This document shows, in pieces, positions 1-5,683 of a stretch of 13,802 nucleotides of DNA. Position 1 is the stretch's first letter. Every line of letters begins with the position of its first letter. The translations under genes and the position numbers were made by a program. Location: contig CADEDU010000003.1 in NCBI GenBank assembly GCA_902826155.1, positions 1 to 13,802 of the forward strand, given 5' to 3'. The notes under the pieces were generated by a model. It ran no database searches and was not told the origin of the DNA. It was given only the letters and a program-made list of their open reading frames with translations. This DNA comes from an uncultured beta proteobacterium (GTDB lineage: Bacteria; Pseudomonadota; Gammaproteobacteria; Burkholderiales; SG8-39).

Positions 1-173
1 TTCTCGATGGCGATGCCGAGCGGCGCGAAGGTGCCGGTGTAGGGCAGCATCAACCCCACTTTGATCTTGCCGGTCTGCGCGAATGCCGGAATGGCGATGC
101 CGGTGCTGGTAATGACGCTGGTCGCGGCACTTGCCTGCAGGAATCGACGACGGTCGAACGAACCCTGTCTCAT
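1..173 (-). CDS. ABC transporter substrate-binding protein, LivK-like, N-terminal part only
   Basis: This is the 5' end of a minus-strand gene that runs off the left edge; about 57 codons are visible. The protein starts with a Tat-type signal: S-F-D-R-R-R-F-L-Q at residues 5-13, an Ala/Thr/Ile-rich hydrophobic stretch, and a probable cleavage after A-F-A (residues 30-32). The mature start, K-I-K-V-G-L-M-L-P-Y-T-G at residues 36-47, is the typical first beta strand and loop of branched-chain amino acid (Leu/Ile/Val) type I periplasmic binding proteins. Members of this family also bind aromatic acids and other small organic acids. The ATG at 173 is preceded by a GAGAGGA Shine-Dalgarno sequence about 7 bases upstream. 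The ligand cannot be read from this fragment. Location near a hydroxylase and a decarboxylase makes an aromatic acid an attractive guess, but that is inference only. Confidence 0.8.
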   Translation of the reverse strand, partial: MRQGSFDRRRFLQASAATSVITSTGIAIPAFAQTGKIKVGLMLPYTGTFAPLGIAIE

Positions 174-222
174 GGCTGGTCCTCTCGTGGCAGTGAGGTG
201 GTTGCCTTGTTTGTCGGCTGCG

Positions 223-263
223 TGCGCGCGCGGCTATGGAGTTGAAAAAGAGTGGCGCGCGCA
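223..263. repeat. 9-bp perfect inverted repeat upstream of the binding-protein gene
   Basis: The arms TGCGCGCGC (223-231) and GCGCGCGCA (255-263) are exact reverse complements separated by 23 bp that include an A-rich run (245-249). The element lies 50-90 bp upstream of the LivK-like start codon, where an operator or a leader hairpin would be expected. The arms are low-complexity CG alternation, so chance is a real possibility. Confidence 0.4.
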
Positions 264-294
264 AGTGGCGGCGATCCTACCACCCAGGACTTAC

Positions 295-313
295 GACCTA
301 CAGGTGACCTACA
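295..313. promoter_or_regulatory. Operator-like direct repeat with 11-bp period and internal dyad
   Basis: GACCTACA occurs at 295-302 and again at 306-313, exactly one helical turn apart. Between and overlapping them, AGGTGACCT (302-310) is a perfect odd-centred palindrome. The site lies in the divergent gap between the LivK-like gene and the LprI-like gene, so it could serve either. No transcription-factor family is recognised from it. Confidence 0.3.
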
Positions 314-393
314 TCCGGCATACGCGGCATTAGTCCGTCCGGAGGATAGTTTGAGAAGCTTGCCCTATACAAACTCGGGCCATCCACGCTTAC

Positions 394-398
394 GGAGG
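394..398 (+). promoter_or_regulatory. Shine-Dalgarno that fixes the LprI-like start
   Basis: GGAGG lies 9 bases before the ATG at 408. The open frame extends upstream to an in-frame start at 252. However, only the ATG at 408 has this strong site and gives a protein that begins with a proper signal peptide. Confidence 0.7.
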
Positions 399-407
399 CC
401 CTTCGCA

Positions 408-857
408 ATGAAGCACTCCATCGCCATCATGACCGCGTTGCTCGCGCTGACAATGTCGAACGCTCGCGCCGATACAGCATCGTTCGAACGGGAAACGGGG
501 CTGCGCGATTCGTACCTGAAGTGCTACCAGCGCGCTGATCTGGCGTGCGTGCGCAACGAGATCCGCGAGCAGTCACAGCGCCTCAGCGCCGTGCTGCAGC
601 GCTGGCGCGACACCGCACGATCGCATCAGGAACGCGAAGCACGCGACGCCGAGCACGCTAACTGGCGCGCCAACCGCGATGCCCATTGCGCGTGGATGGC
701 GCAATCCGAAGGCGGCGACAACCCGGAGCTGGCGCACGCCGATTGCCAGGCAAGCGTGACGGCCTCCCGGGTGCGGGCGTTACGGGCCAAGCTGGAAGCC
801 AGCACCGATTCGGCCGAACCACGCCCGGTCCAGCCGGTGCGCGGCTGGCGCATGTAG
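408..857 (+). CDS. Secreted LprI/DUF1311-like protein
   Basis: A 149-residue protein with a Sec signal peptide: hydrophobic core I-A-I-M-T-A-L-L-A-L-T-M at residues 5-16, and A-R-A (19-21) as the likely cleavage site before Asp22. The mature part is a charged helical domain with four cysteines (39, 47, 94, 113), enough for two disulfides. The segment from about residue 86, N-W-R-A-N-R-D-A-H-C-A-W followed by E-G-G and a later D-C and T-x-S-R, resembles the DUF1311 domain of lysozyme-inhibitor LprI-type proteins. In that domain a Trp/Arg-rich helix, a Cys, a Gly-Gly turn and a second Cys recur. By family, it would act in the periplasm or as an exported protein. Whether it inhibits lysozyme is not shown. 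It stands alone, converging on the monooxygenase gene 64 bp away. Confidence 0.6.
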   Translation: MKHSIAIMTALLALTMSNARADTASFERETGLRDSYLKCYQRADLACVRNEIREQSQRLSAVLQRWRDTARSHQEREARDAEHANWRANRDAHCAWMAQSEGGDNPELAHADCQASVTASRVRALRAKLEASTDSAEPRPVQPVRGWRM

Positions 858-889
858 CGGCGGTCGAGCCCGAGCAACAGACAACAATG

Positions 890-915
890 CGCGCCGCGTG
901 GCCTCGCCGGGCGCG
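890..915. terminator. Possible shared hairpin between converging genes
   Basis: CGCGCC (890-895) pairs with GGCGCG (910-915) across a 14-base loop, in the 64-bp gap where the LprI-like and HpaB-like genes converge. There is no T-run on either side, so it is at best a weak or Rho-assisted terminator. Confidence 0.25.
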
Positions 916-921
916 TTCCAG

Positions 922-2373
922 TCAGGCACCTTTGGCGGGGATGTCGTAGCTCTTCATCAGATCGTCGACGATCGCGTGGAGCCGGTCCCACGGCGTCTCG
1001 CGAAAGCTGTGATTGCGAATGATGAACGAGGCGCCGGCATAGAACTTCTCGTACTGCTGATGCCGGCCGGCGAACTCCGAGCCGACCAGATCCCACGCCA
1101 GCTTGAACAGCTTCATCCGATCGACCGCCCCCAGCTGCGGGGTCTGCCAGAACTGCTCGAACTCGCGCCTGAGCTGCGGATCGTGCATCACGCTGATGTC
1201 GGCCGGCATCTGGAATACGCCACCGCCGCACAGCTCGCGCAGGCAGTCGATGATCGCCGAGTGATTCTGCGTGCAGAAGTTCAGCGCCGCGTACATGTAG
1301 CGCCGGTTGAACGTGCGGTGGCCGGCCGGCCACTCCTCGGCGTCCTGGATCTGGCCGGCGATCATCGCGCCCAGTCCGGCTTCCAGCGCGGCGAGGTTGC
1401 CCAGCGTCTCGCGCACTGCCGGCACCTGGTCGGCGCCTGAAGCCTGCGTCACGCGGCTGGCCAGTCCGACCAGCAGTTCCATCTTGGCGTGGAAGCGGAC
1501 GTTCGACTGATGATTGCCGTAGCAGTGCGCCGGCGTCTTGATGTAGATATCGCGCGACAGCACCGCGTCGTTGTGCACGAACACGCGCTCCCATGGGATC
1601 TTGACGTCGTGGCACATCAGCATCGCGTCGGTCTCGTCGAAACGATGCGCCAGCGGATTCTCGAATTCGATCTGCGCGTCGCGCTCGAACGGCTTGCGCG
1701 ACCACAACGTGAGCCCCGGCGCGTTGCACGGCACCGCGCAGGTGATCGATTCGGCAAGTTGCGTCGGGGCTAGCGGAATCAGATTGCCGACCCAGATCTC
1801 GTTGGCGTAGATCGCACCGGTGGCGAGCATCTTCATGCCGGAGATCACCACGCCGTCGTCGTCCTCGCGCACCACGCGCAAGGTCGGGATCGGCAGGTTC
1901 TGCTTCTGATAGAACTCCGGATTGCGCGCCGCCTGCGGCGGGATCACCGCGTAGCAGGCATAGATGTCGTTCGCGCGCATGTGCTCGTAATAGGCGAGCA
2001 GGTTCTCGGCGTACTGGCCGAACACGCCCGGATTGGTGGACATGCCGGTGACGAACGCGGCGACGTGATCGGGCGAGCGGCCGAGCAGTCCGTAGCTCAT
2101 CGCGGCAATGCGCCGGTGCGCCGCAGAGCGCTTCACCAGATCGTCGTGGCTGCGTGCACGCAGGAAGTAGCTGCTGAAGCGGCGCCCGCCCTCCTCCATT
2201 GCCATCACCGCACGATTGGCCGGATCGGCCTTCATGTCGTAGATCGCGGCGATCGACTGGGCACCGTTGCGAAACGCCGGATGCCGGGTGACGTCATCGA
2301 CCCGCTCGGCGCCGACGTAGACGACGCGGCCATCGCGCAAGGATTCGAGGTGCTGCGCACCGGTTTTCAGCAT
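922..2373 (-). CDS. HpaB/PvcC-family FADH2-dependent flavin monooxygenase
   Basis: A 483-residue protein of the 4-hydroxyphenylacetate 3-monooxygenase oxygenase-component family, close to the usual 480-520 residues. The family uses FADH2 supplied by a separate flavin reductase to hydroxylate phenols in the cytoplasm. Visible hallmarks are G-R-S-P-D at residues 98-102, N-D-I-Y-x-x-Y-A-V-I-P-P-Q at 135-147, and the acyl-CoA-dehydrogenase-like middle and C-terminal helical domains. The phenol-binding triad of HpaB (Arg, Tyr, His) appears here as Arg99, His103 and Tyr141, so two positions look exchanged. The substrate is therefore probably not 4-hydroxyphenylacetate, and the gene should not be named hpaB. 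The ATG at 2373 has AAGGG (2380-2384) 6 bases upstream. The gene diverges from the UbiD operon. No HpaC-type reductase lies in the window. Alternative roles are PvcC-like chromophore chemistry or hydroxylation of a UbiD product. Confidence 0.88.
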   Translation of the reverse strand: MLKTGAQHLESLRDGRVVYVGAERVDDVTRHPAFRNGAQSIAAIYDMKADPANRAVMAMEEGGRRFSSYFLRARSHDDLVKRSAAHRRIAAMSYGLLGRSPDHVAAFVTGMSTNPGVFGQYAENLLAYYEHMRANDIYACYAVIPPQAARNPEFYQKQNLPIPTLRVVREDDDGVVISGMKMLATGAIYANEIWVGNLIPLAPTQLAESITCAVPCNAPGLTLWSRKPFERDAQIEFENPLAHRFDETDAMLMCHDVKIPWERVFVHNDAVLSRDIYIKTPAHCYGNHQSNVRFHAKMELLVGLASRVTQASGADQVPAVRETLGNLAALEAGLGAMIAGQIQDAEEWPAGHRTFNRRYMYAALNFCTQNHSAIIDCLRELCGGGVFQMPADISVMHDPQLRREFEQFWQTPQLGAVDRMKLFKLAWDLVGSEFAGRHQQYEKFYAGASFIIRNHSFRETPWDRLHAIVDDLMKSYDIPAKGA

Positions 2374-2411
2374 GGGATGCCCTTGTAGAATGGTCGCGGG
2401 AAAGTGCGAGC

Positions 2412-2440
2412 CATTTTCCGTGCGAAGCCGCGGCTGTCAA
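2412..2440 (-). promoter_or_regulatory. Candidate sigma-70-type promoter for the monooxygenase
   Basis: On the minus strand a consensus -35 TTGACA (2440 to 2435) is followed by a 17-base spacer and AAAATG (2417 to 2412). The -10 matches poorly, so the promoter would need help from an activator or be weak. It sits about 40 bases upstream of the start codon. Confidence 0.35.
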
Positions 2441-2446
2441 CGCACG
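2419..2446. promoter_or_regulatory. Nested dyad in the divergent HpaB-like/UbiD promoter region
   Basis: A perfect 10-bp palindrome AGCCGCGGCT (2426-2435) is enclosed by CGTGCG (2419-2424) and CGCACG (2441-2446), which are reverse complements of each other. The core lies in the -35/-10 spacer of the candidate promoter, a place where a bound regulator could block or control both divergent units. Confidence 0.4.
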
Positions 2447-2477
2447 CCGCGCCACGATCGAGGACAGGGATCCAGCC

Positions 2478-3941
2478 ATGCAAGTTCGCGTCATCGAATC
2501 CACATCCGGCGGAGCGATCGCGCCCGGCGCCACCACCGGCAACGGCGTGATCGACACCGGCTTTCGTGCGGCGCTGGCCCGCATGCAGGCCGCCGGCCGC
2601 ATTCAGCTCTACACGCGCGAAGTGAGCACCGATCTGGAGATCGCTTCGCTCATGAACCGGCTCGACGGCGGTCCGGCGGTGTTGTTTCCACGCGTCCAAG
2701 GCAGCACGGTTCCAGTGCTTGGAAATTTCCTCGCCAGCCAGGGCAACTGCGAGGCGGCGTTCGGCACCGACTACCGCAACATCCGCGATTTCTTTGCGCG
2801 CGCGCTGTCCAATCCGCTGCCGCCGCAGCTTTGTTCTGAGGCGCCGGTGCATCAGAACGTGCATCGCGACGGCTTCGATCTGCTGCAGGCGTTGCCGGTG
2901 CTGCGCCATACCGAAGCCGACAGCGGCCGCTTCATCACCGCCGGCATCGTCATCGTGCGCGATCCGCAGACCGGCGTGTACAACGCGTCGTACCATCGAC
3001 TGCAGGTGATCGGTCCAAAGCGCACTGCGATCAAGCTCGACTACGGCCGCCACTTGCGGATCGCGTACGAGCGCGCCGCTGCCGCGGGCGAGTCGTTACC
3101 GATCGTCGTGTGTCTTGGCACCGACATCGCGCTGCACTACACGGCCGCGACGATGGGCGCGCAAATGCCCGAAGCCGCCGATGAGCTTGCCGTCGCCGGC
3201 GGACTGACCGGGCGCCCGCTGCCGGTCACGCGCGCGCTCACCCAGGATCTGATCCTGCCCGCGCACACCGAGATCGCACTCGAGGGCGTGCTTCATCCGA
3301 GCATGCGGGTGAGCGAAGGGCCGTTCGCCGAATTCATCGGTTATCTGTCGCCCGAAGGCCCCGCACCGGTATTCGACGTGACGGCGTTCACCCATCGCGA
3401 TCAACCCGTCTATCACGCCATCAATGGCACCGGGCGCGAGACGGTCATGCTGCGCAAGTACGTCATGGAAGCGAGCCTGCTCAAGGCGTTGCGCGCAGCG
3501 GTACCGATCGTGCTCGACGTCGAGATGACCGCCGGCGGCCTGCACCGCTTCCACGCGGTGATCAGCGTGCGCAAGCAAAGCCCGCAGCACGAGGGCTTCC
3601 AGCGCAACGTGATGCTGGTGGCGTTCGCCACGCTCAAGGACCTCGACCAGGTGATCGTCGTCGATGACGACATCGACATCCGCAACCCCACCGACGTCGA
3701 GTACGCGCTGGCGACGCGCTTCGAAGCCTCGCGCGATCTGGTGCTGATACCCGGCGCGCGCGGCCACGAATACGTGCGGGTGAGCGACAACGGCGTGCGC
3801 ACCAAGGTCGGCATCGACGCCACGGTGCCGCTCGCCGAGCGGGCGCGATTCGCTCGTGCGCCGTTCAAGCCGATGGCGTTCGCACCGGAAGCGTTGTCGT
3901 TCGACGCCGCGCAATCAGGGCTGCCTTGGCTGCCGGCGTGA
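2478..3941 (+). CDS. UbiD-family prenylated-FMN-dependent (de)carboxylase
   Basis: A 487-residue UbiD-type enzyme that reversibly decarboxylates aromatic or alpha,beta-unsaturated acids using prenylated FMN and a divalent metal. The catalytic Arg-Glu-Glu set is visible: Arg174 in N-A-S-Y-H-R (169-174), and Glu280 and Glu285 in E-G-P-F-A-E. Metal and phosphate ligands match Asn169, His192 (G-R-H-L) and Glu236 (D-E-L-A-V-A-G). The order and spacing agree with the fungal Fdc1 Arg173/Glu277/Glu282 arrangement, and length is normal for the family. The ATG at 2478 has AGGGA (2466-2470) 7 bases upstream. It is first in a three-gene operon with overlapping ends and diverges from the HpaB-like hydroxylase, suggesting decarboxylation plus hydroxylation of one aromatic substrate. 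It is unlikely to be the ubiquinone-pathway UbiD, given this context. UbiX, which makes the cofactor, is not in the window. Substrate unknown. Confidence 0.93.
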   Translation: MQVRVIESTSGGAIAPGATTGNGVIDTGFRAALARMQAAGRIQLYTREVSTDLEIASLMNRLDGGPAVLFPRVQGSTVPVLGNFLASQGNCEAAFGTDYRNIRDFFARALSNPLPPQLCSEAPVHQNVHRDGFDLLQALPVLRHTEADSGRFITAGIVIVRDPQTGVYNASYHRLQVIGPKRTAIKLDYGRHLRIAYERAAAAGESLPIVVCLGTDIALHYTAATMGAQMPEAADELAVAGGLTGRPLPVTRALTQDLILPAHTEIALEGVLHPSMRVSEGPFAEFIGYLSPEGPAPVFDVTAFTHRDQPVYHAINGTGRETVMLRKYVMEASLLKALRAAVPIVLDVEMTAGGLHRFHAVISVRKQSPQHEGFQRNVMLVAFATLKDLDQVIVVDDDIDIRNPTDVEYALATRFEASRDLVLIPGARGHEYVRVSDNGVRTKVGIDATVPLAERARFARAPFKPMAFAPEALSFDAAQSGLPWLPA

Positions 3942-4807
3942 CGCTGGCGCGGCGCGGCACCCGCGTGCTGGGCATCGATTTCACTTCAGCGCCGCGTCCG
4001 GCCAAGCCGATCACGATCGCCGCGGGCCGCATCGACGGCGACGCGTTCGTGCTCGAATCGATCGAACTCGCCCAAGATTTCCCCGCCTTCGAGGCACACC
4101 TGCGCGCAGACGGCCCGTGGATCGCCGGCATCGATGCCCCATTCGGATTGCCACGCGAGGCGGTGGTCGCACTCGGCTGGCCGCAACGCTGGCCGCAACT
4201 GGTCGAGCACTGTGCGCGGCTGGGGCGCGAGCGGTTTCGCTCCGCGCTCGATCGGTATCGCGAGAGCCGACCGGTCGGCAACCGCTACGCGCATCGCGCC
4301 ACCGATCACCCCGCCGGCTCGCACAGCCCGCTCAAGTTAGTCAATCCACCGGTGGGGTTGATGTTCCTCGAGTGCACGCCCCGGCTGCTGCGCGCGCAGG
4401 TGACGATTCCCGGCTTGCATCGCGGCGGCCGCGGCCGTAGTGGGGACGCGCATCGCGTGGCGCTGGAAGCGTATCCCGGCTTCACAGCGCGCTCGCTCGT
4501 GGCGGGCTCGTACAAGTCCGACGAGCGCGCGAAGCAGACGCCGCAGCGCCGCGCTGCGCGTCAGATCATGCTGCGCCGGCTGCGCAGCGGCGATCATCCG
4601 CTGGCGTTGCAGCTCACCGCTTCGCGCGCCCGGCTCGCGGAGCTGGTCGATGATCCGAGCGGCGACACACTCGATGCAACGATCGCGGCGATGCAGGCCG
4701 GCTGGTCGCTGTTGCGCAGTGGCGAGCGTTTCGGCCTGCCTAGGCGCATCGATCCGCTCGAAGGCTGGATCGCAACCGTGCCCGACCCGAAAGTGAGTTC
4801 GACGTGA
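3926..4807 (+). CDS. DUF429 family protein, predicted RNase H-fold nuclease
   Basis: A 293-residue protein with the DUF429 layout: a first strand V-L-G-I-D-F-T-S-A-P (residues 14-23), a second acidic strand I-A-G-I-D-A-P-F-G-L-P (67-77), an E-A-Y-P motif at 181-184, and D-T-L-D-A near the C-terminus (247-251). The four acidic positions fit the proposed RNase H-like active site. The family is predicted to be a nuclease, but no activity is established. The start is uncertain. TTG at 3926 has AGGG 5 bases upstream; GTG at 3938 would overlap the UbiD stop as GTGA, the same arrangement used by the next gene and by xdhB, and would give 289 residues. Either way it is translationally coupled to ubiD-like and the downstream HAD gene. 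Its link to decarboxylase chemistry is unexplained. Confidence 0.85.
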   Translation: MAAGVTLARRGTRVLGIDFTSAPRPAKPITIAAGRIDGDAFVLESIELAQDFPAFEAHLRADGPWIAGIDAPFGLPREAVVALGWPQRWPQLVEHCARLGRERFRSALDRYRESRPVGNRYAHRATDHPAGSHSPLKLVNPPVGLMFLECTPRLLRAQVTIPGLHRGGRGRSGDAHRVALEAYPGFTARSLVAGSYKSDERAKQTPQRRAARQIMLRRLRSGDHPLALQLTASRARLAELVDDPSGDTLDATIAAMQAGWSLLRSGERFGLPRRIDPLEGWIATVPDPKVSST

Positions 4808-5496
4808 CCAGACCCACCATCCGCGCCATCACCATCGATCTGGACGAGACGCTCTGGCCGGTCGGGCCGGCGATCGCGCGCGCCGAGGCGGCGCTGCAGT
4901 CGTGGCTGCACACGCACGCTCCGGCGGTGGCGCGAGAGTTCACACCCGAATCGATGCGTGCGATGCGCGACGAAGTGTTCGCGACGATGCAAGGGGCGGC
5001 GCGACACGACTACGGTCAGGTGCGGCGCATGGTGCTCGCGCGCGCGATGACGATGGTCGGCGAGGATCCAGCCAAAGCGCACACCGCGTACGAAGTGTTC
5101 GATGCCGGCAGGCAGAACGTGGAGTTCTTTCCCGATGCACTGCCGGCGCTCGCGCAGCTCGCCGCGCGCTTTCCGGTCGTGGCGTTGTCGAACGGCACCG
5201 CCGATGTCGCGCGCGTCGGGATCGGCGAGCATTTCGCGTTCGCGCTTTCGCCGCGCAGCGCCGGCGTGAGCAAGCCCGATCCGCGCATGTTCCATCTGGC
5301 ATGCGAGCGGCTGCAATGCGATCCGGCCGAGGTGCTGCACGTTGGAGATGACGTCGCCCTCGACGTCGAGGCAGCACTGGCGGCGGGGCTGAAAGCCGTA
5401 TGGGTCAATCGCAATGGCAGCGAGTGGACCAGTGCCGGCACGCCCGACCTGATCGTCACGGATTTGCATGCACTGGTGCGCTGGCTGCACGACTGA
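4804..5496 (+). CDS. HAD-superfamily hydrolase, YigB-like phosphatase
   Basis: A 230-residue haloacid dehalogenase-family hydrolase with all four motifs: I, D-L-D-E-T at 12-16 (nucleophile Asp12, acid/base Asp14); II, L-S-N-G-T with Ser129; III, S-K-P-D-P with Lys157; IV, V-G-D-D-V-A-L-D at 180-187. An alpha-helical cap lies between motifs I and II (about 20-105). The motif style and size resemble YigB-type FMN/sugar/nucleotide phosphatases, but the substrate cannot be assigned. A phosphatase of FMN or dimethylallyl phosphate-like compounds would be interesting next to a prFMN enzyme; that is speculation. The start GTG at 4804 overlaps the preceding stop as GTGA, implying translational coupling. 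It is the last gene of the UbiD operon and is followed by a large hairpin. Confidence 0.88.
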   Translation: MTRPTIRAITIDLDETLWPVGPAIARAEAALQSWLHTHAPAVAREFTPESMRAMRDEVFATMQGAARHDYGQVRRMVLARAMTMVGEDPAKAHTAYEVFDAGRQNVEFFPDALPALAQLAARFPVVALSNGTADVARVGIGEHFAFALSPRSAGVSKPDPRMFHLACERLQCDPAEVLHVGDDVALDVEAALAAGLKAVWVNRNGSEWTSAGTPDLIVTDLHALVRWLHD

Positions 5497-5521
5497 GGGC
5501 GCCGAGCGCAGCCCGAAAGAC

Positions 5522-5572
5522 CCTGCTACCCTCGCCCACCGTTCGTCGGTCGCTACCGGCGAGCCCAGCAGG
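5522..5572 (+). terminator. Large interrupted stem-loop after the UbiD-DUF429-HAD operon
   Basis: CCTGCT (5522-5527) pairs with AGCAGG (5567-5572), and CTCGCC (5531-5536) pairs with GGCGAG (5558-5563). A symmetric 3x3 internal loop lies between the two stems. Inside the apical loop ACCG/CGGT (5538-5541, 5547-5550) can pair again. It begins 25 bases after the HAD stop, a natural place for a terminator. A TTTT run follows only at 5581-5584, after another small stem GGCAA/TTGCC (5571-5575, 5583-5587), so it is not a textbook intrinsic terminator. It could instead be a protein site for putA. Confidence 0.4.
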
Positions 5573-5608
5573 CAAGGGACTTTTGCCGATTCCGCTGGTT
5601 TTTGAATT

Positions 5609-5636
5609 CCCATCACCTTTGGCGCTGGTGATAGGG
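5609..5636 (+). promoter_or_regulatory. Stem-loop in the putA leader
   Basis: CCCATCACC (5609-5617) pairs with GGTGAT-A-GGG (5627-5636): nine base pairs with a single bulged A at 5633 and a 9-base loop. It ends 47 bases before the putA ATG and covers an alternative in-frame GTG at 5636. It could be an operator dyad or an mRNA hairpin controlling putA. Confidence 0.45.
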
Positions 5637-5683
5637 TGGAAATTGCCTTACGTCGAATTTGCGTCATCACGGTTGCAAACAAG

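Noticed and set aside
366..371. TATACA -10-like hexamer before the LprI-like gene
   Set aside because: No acceptable -35 hexamer at 16-18 bp; the nearest TTGAGA is only 9 bp away.
252..407. N-terminal extension of the LprI-like frame
   Set aside because: It would hide the signal peptide inside the protein, and the strong GGAGG is placed for the ATG at 408.
626..1729. A 367-codon minus-strand frame overlapping the monooxygenase gene
   Set aside because: Same-strand frame-shifted shadow of the HpaB-like gene that also runs across the LprI-like gene; composition is arginine-rich and unrecognisable.
3096..3914. A 272-codon minus-strand frame within the UbiD gene
   Set aside because: Opposite-strand shadow of a gene with all catalytic residues intact; no motif in the shadow translation.
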